Shown one piece after another: positions 61,973 through 64,000 of a DNA stretch of 64,000 nucleotides. The stretch comes from Serinus canaria (lineage: Eukaryota > Chordata > Aves > Passeriformes > Fringillidae): positions 67,707,934-67,771,933 of the forward strand of contig NC_066313.1 of the NCBI RefSeq assembly GCF_022539315.1, given 5' to 3'. Positions within the stretch are counted from its first letter, which is position 1; the number at the start of each line of letters is the position of its first letter. Position numbers and translations under genes: made by a program. Below the pieces are notes generated by a model, which was given only the letters and a program-made list of their open reading frames with translations, did not search any database and was not told the DNA's origin.

Positions 61973-64000
61973 TTGTCACATTCCCTGCTCCAACTTGACA
62001 ACAGTGATCCTCTTCAGAGTTTCCTGCAAGAATACTGACAGATCAGACTTCTGAAATACCAGCACACACTGTTACATAGTCTCAATTTTATCAGTACTTT
62101 GAGATTATTGAAGGAATAATAGTCATAGCAGAAAACAGACACCACAGCAATTACTCTAGAAAAACGTTGTAGCAATATGGAAGAAATTAGTAATTCTTTT
62201 TATAAAAATCATAAACTAGTCCAATTTTCCTCACAGCTTTAAACCACTTTTTTGTTTTATTGTTCTGTAGAATATTCAAGATTCTTCACAAATTGAAAAA
62301 TTTTTAATCACAGGGTCATCCCTTTAATTTTCTCTCTCTATCAAAGCATTCTGATCACTCACTCAGAGGTCAGTTTATATGGTCCTTTTTTTAACTTCTC
62401 TTCTATTTTTCTGCATTTGGGAGTTTCTCACACCAAGAAGTTAAGCTAAATGGACCTGCATAGCACATGAGATTTAGGCATACAATGGATTTGCAAATTA
62501 TGGATTTACATACAGTGGATTTCATCTGTGTAGAAACAGTGTATAACTTTGTTCCATAATTTCATAGTTTTAATGAACACCTTTAACTCATTGCAGATGA
62601 TTACTTTGACACACAGAAAAAATAGTGATTTTTTTTTGCTTGAGCAAATGATACCTGGTTGGTAGGAGTTTAACTTTTTTCATTGAAATGTAGTGGATAA
62701 TCATGGTGCATTTTCAAAGTATTGCATGATGGTCAAACCTAAAACTGTCTCAGTACTAAGACCTGACAGTTGGAGACTCTCTCACTGCCTCTGCCCTCAA
62801 GGGTTTACTTATATTTTCTCATTATAAACACTTTTCTGGAGACTAAATACTTTGAAATGGAAGAAATGCCTGACTTGACATCAGACATACTTTTCCTGTG
62901 CTTTGAAGACATTAAGTGCTTCATTGTGTGCACTCTTATTTATAGTTCATCTTAGATGTTTGCTACAAATCCCCTCTGTCCCTTCCCCTACAGTTGCTTC
63001 ACTTCAACCTCACTTTAGTTGCCATCCATATATCCCTTCCTCCTATCTTATCCCTGTTCTACTGCTTCCACCACTCGCTTTGCCCCTTGCCTCATCTTCA
63101 ATATCATTAGTCAATAAAAAAAAAGCCAGGAAAATTAAAGAAAATAATAAGAGACCTGCAAAATATTAATGAAATTTCTATCTTTTATGAAATTTCTATC
63201 TCTTAATGCTTTATTTGTTTTATCTATTTATAAACTGTATTTTATTCTTTGCTGACAAGTTTGATGACATAGCCCTCTTTCCACTGCAATGCCTAAGCTT
63301 TTCTGTAACAGGCTGTGGCAGTATAGATGTTTTGACAGACATGAAAAGCAATGTTGCATTTTAATTGACTATAGGTATTGTTTTGTCTAACAGAGAAAAT
63401 TATCCATGAACTCACTGCTGTAGTTATGTTTTGTTCTTTTTGCTTACTTTTGCTTACCAGAGTGGATTGCCTACTTCATCTATCAGACTTTGAAACAGGG
63501 CTGGAAAGGCTTTTTTACAGGCAAGGTCAGTGTGGAGCTGTAATGGAGGGCTGTTTCACTGCATTTCCTGCTTTTGGTTCACACTTCATAAATAGTTACT
63601 ACTATGACATTCAAGGTATCATCTTGGTTATCCTAGTCTGCTGAAGATGTTGCTGACACTCTCACAGAGTGAATAGAAAGGTAAGAATCTGAAAAATTGA
63701 GTTATCATTTTTATCTCCATGCTCTCTCTAGGTCATCTAGTACAACCCTAAGTGTCAATATAAAAATCTGGAGCAGTCTACCTGTAGTGCTTGGGATTAA
63801 AAATAGGGATTATTCTAGGAATTTTACATGGATTTTGAATGGTAAATGACTTAAAAATTAATTTAGTATGAATTGCTATTTTACTGTGTAAAATGGTGAA
63901 ATTTGTTGTTTTAATGTTGGTCACTCAGCCCTGAAAATTATTTTATGTAGAAATGGTCTATGCAGCTGCAGGCTCATGAAGAGGAGGTAGAGGATGGGAA
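61969..64000. other. Unique A+T-rich stretch, nothing firm
   Basis: About 2 kb. It contains an 18-bp-period duplication (63169-63204) and an exon-like unit at 63461-63525 (plus) listed as a finding. AGGTCATCTAGTACAACCCT at about 63730-63749 resembles a sliver of a CR1 3' end in minus orientation but is too short to call. Confidence 0.5.
63169..63204 (+). repeat. Two-copy tandem repeat, 18-bp unit
   Basis: ATGAAATTTCTATCTTTT is followed directly by ATGAAATTTCTATCTCTT, differing at one position. A local tandem duplication. Confidence 0.88.

Noticed and set aside
63728..63752. AGGTCATCTAGTACAACCCT, resembling a CR1 3' segment
   Set aside because: Only about 20 bp match and the neighbouring CR1 landmarks are missing, so it is too short to call.
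1..64000. CRISPR arrays, bacterial operons, rRNA, phage or plasmid features
   Set aside because: The sequence is vertebrate in character (CR1, CpG depletion, telomeric TTAGGG unit, microsatellites). No regularly spaced repeats or prokaryotic gene organisation were found.

Overview
The window looks like A+T-rich, gene-poor nuclear DNA from a bird. The best evidence is seven degraded CR1 non-LTR retroposon fragments, several with the diagnostic avian CR1 3' end (CACAGAATGGTTTGGGTTGG read on the minus strand, or the TTCTATTCTAATG / TTTTGTGATTCTG type of ending on the plus strand). The low repeat density, scarcity of CpG and many short microsatellites also fit an avian macrochromosome. I cannot name the species or chromosome. 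A Neoavian or passerine bird is a guess only, based on a short TGTCGTGGTTTGA... element near 57.4 kb.

No complete protein-coding gene is convincing. The longest open frames (148, 147 and 124 codons) lie in repeats or in unassigned blocks and show no recognised domain. The window is therefore either intergenic desert or the inside of very large introns. A few short stretches look exon-like (open frame flanked by usable splice signals). The better ones are 21924-22065 (minus, terminal-exon-like, with an acidic Ser-rich C-terminus), 53297-53472 (plus, a CpG-rich pocket ending at a GTGAGT donor), a 35-nt microexon-like unit at 44517-44551 (minus) and 46478-46574 (minus). None was assigned to a known protein, and all are unconfirmed.

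Layout: 1-20 kb is unique A+T-rich DNA with one short CR1 tail (1.35 kb), an AT microsatellite (11.3 kb) and a perfect hairpin (7.75 kb). 20-33 kb holds three CR1 pieces (20.2, 27.8, 32.6 kb), an exon-like block at 22 kb and a G-quadruplex motif at 29.85 kb. 33-46 kb holds a short interstitial telomeric sequence (35.8 kb), a CR1 piece (37.8 kb), A/C-rich low-complexity tracts and CA/TG microsatellites. 46-58 kb holds exon-like blocks, a 13-kb stretch with no dispersed repeat, overlapping palindromes next to a 27-bp tandem duplication (52.05-52.15 kb), and a 55-bp terminal-inverted-repeat element flanked by a 4-bp duplication (57.4 kb). 58-64 kb holds two older CR1 pieces in opposite orientation, an unassigned block of higher G+C (60.56-61.56 kb), a long AT microsatellite and a 39-bp poly(A) tract.

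I found no CRISPR array, prokaryotic operon, tRNA, rRNA or recognisable small RNA gene, and no clearly new biological system. The items most worth checking are the exon-like blocks, the palindrome/duplication cluster, the telomeric insert and the 57.4-kb mini-element.
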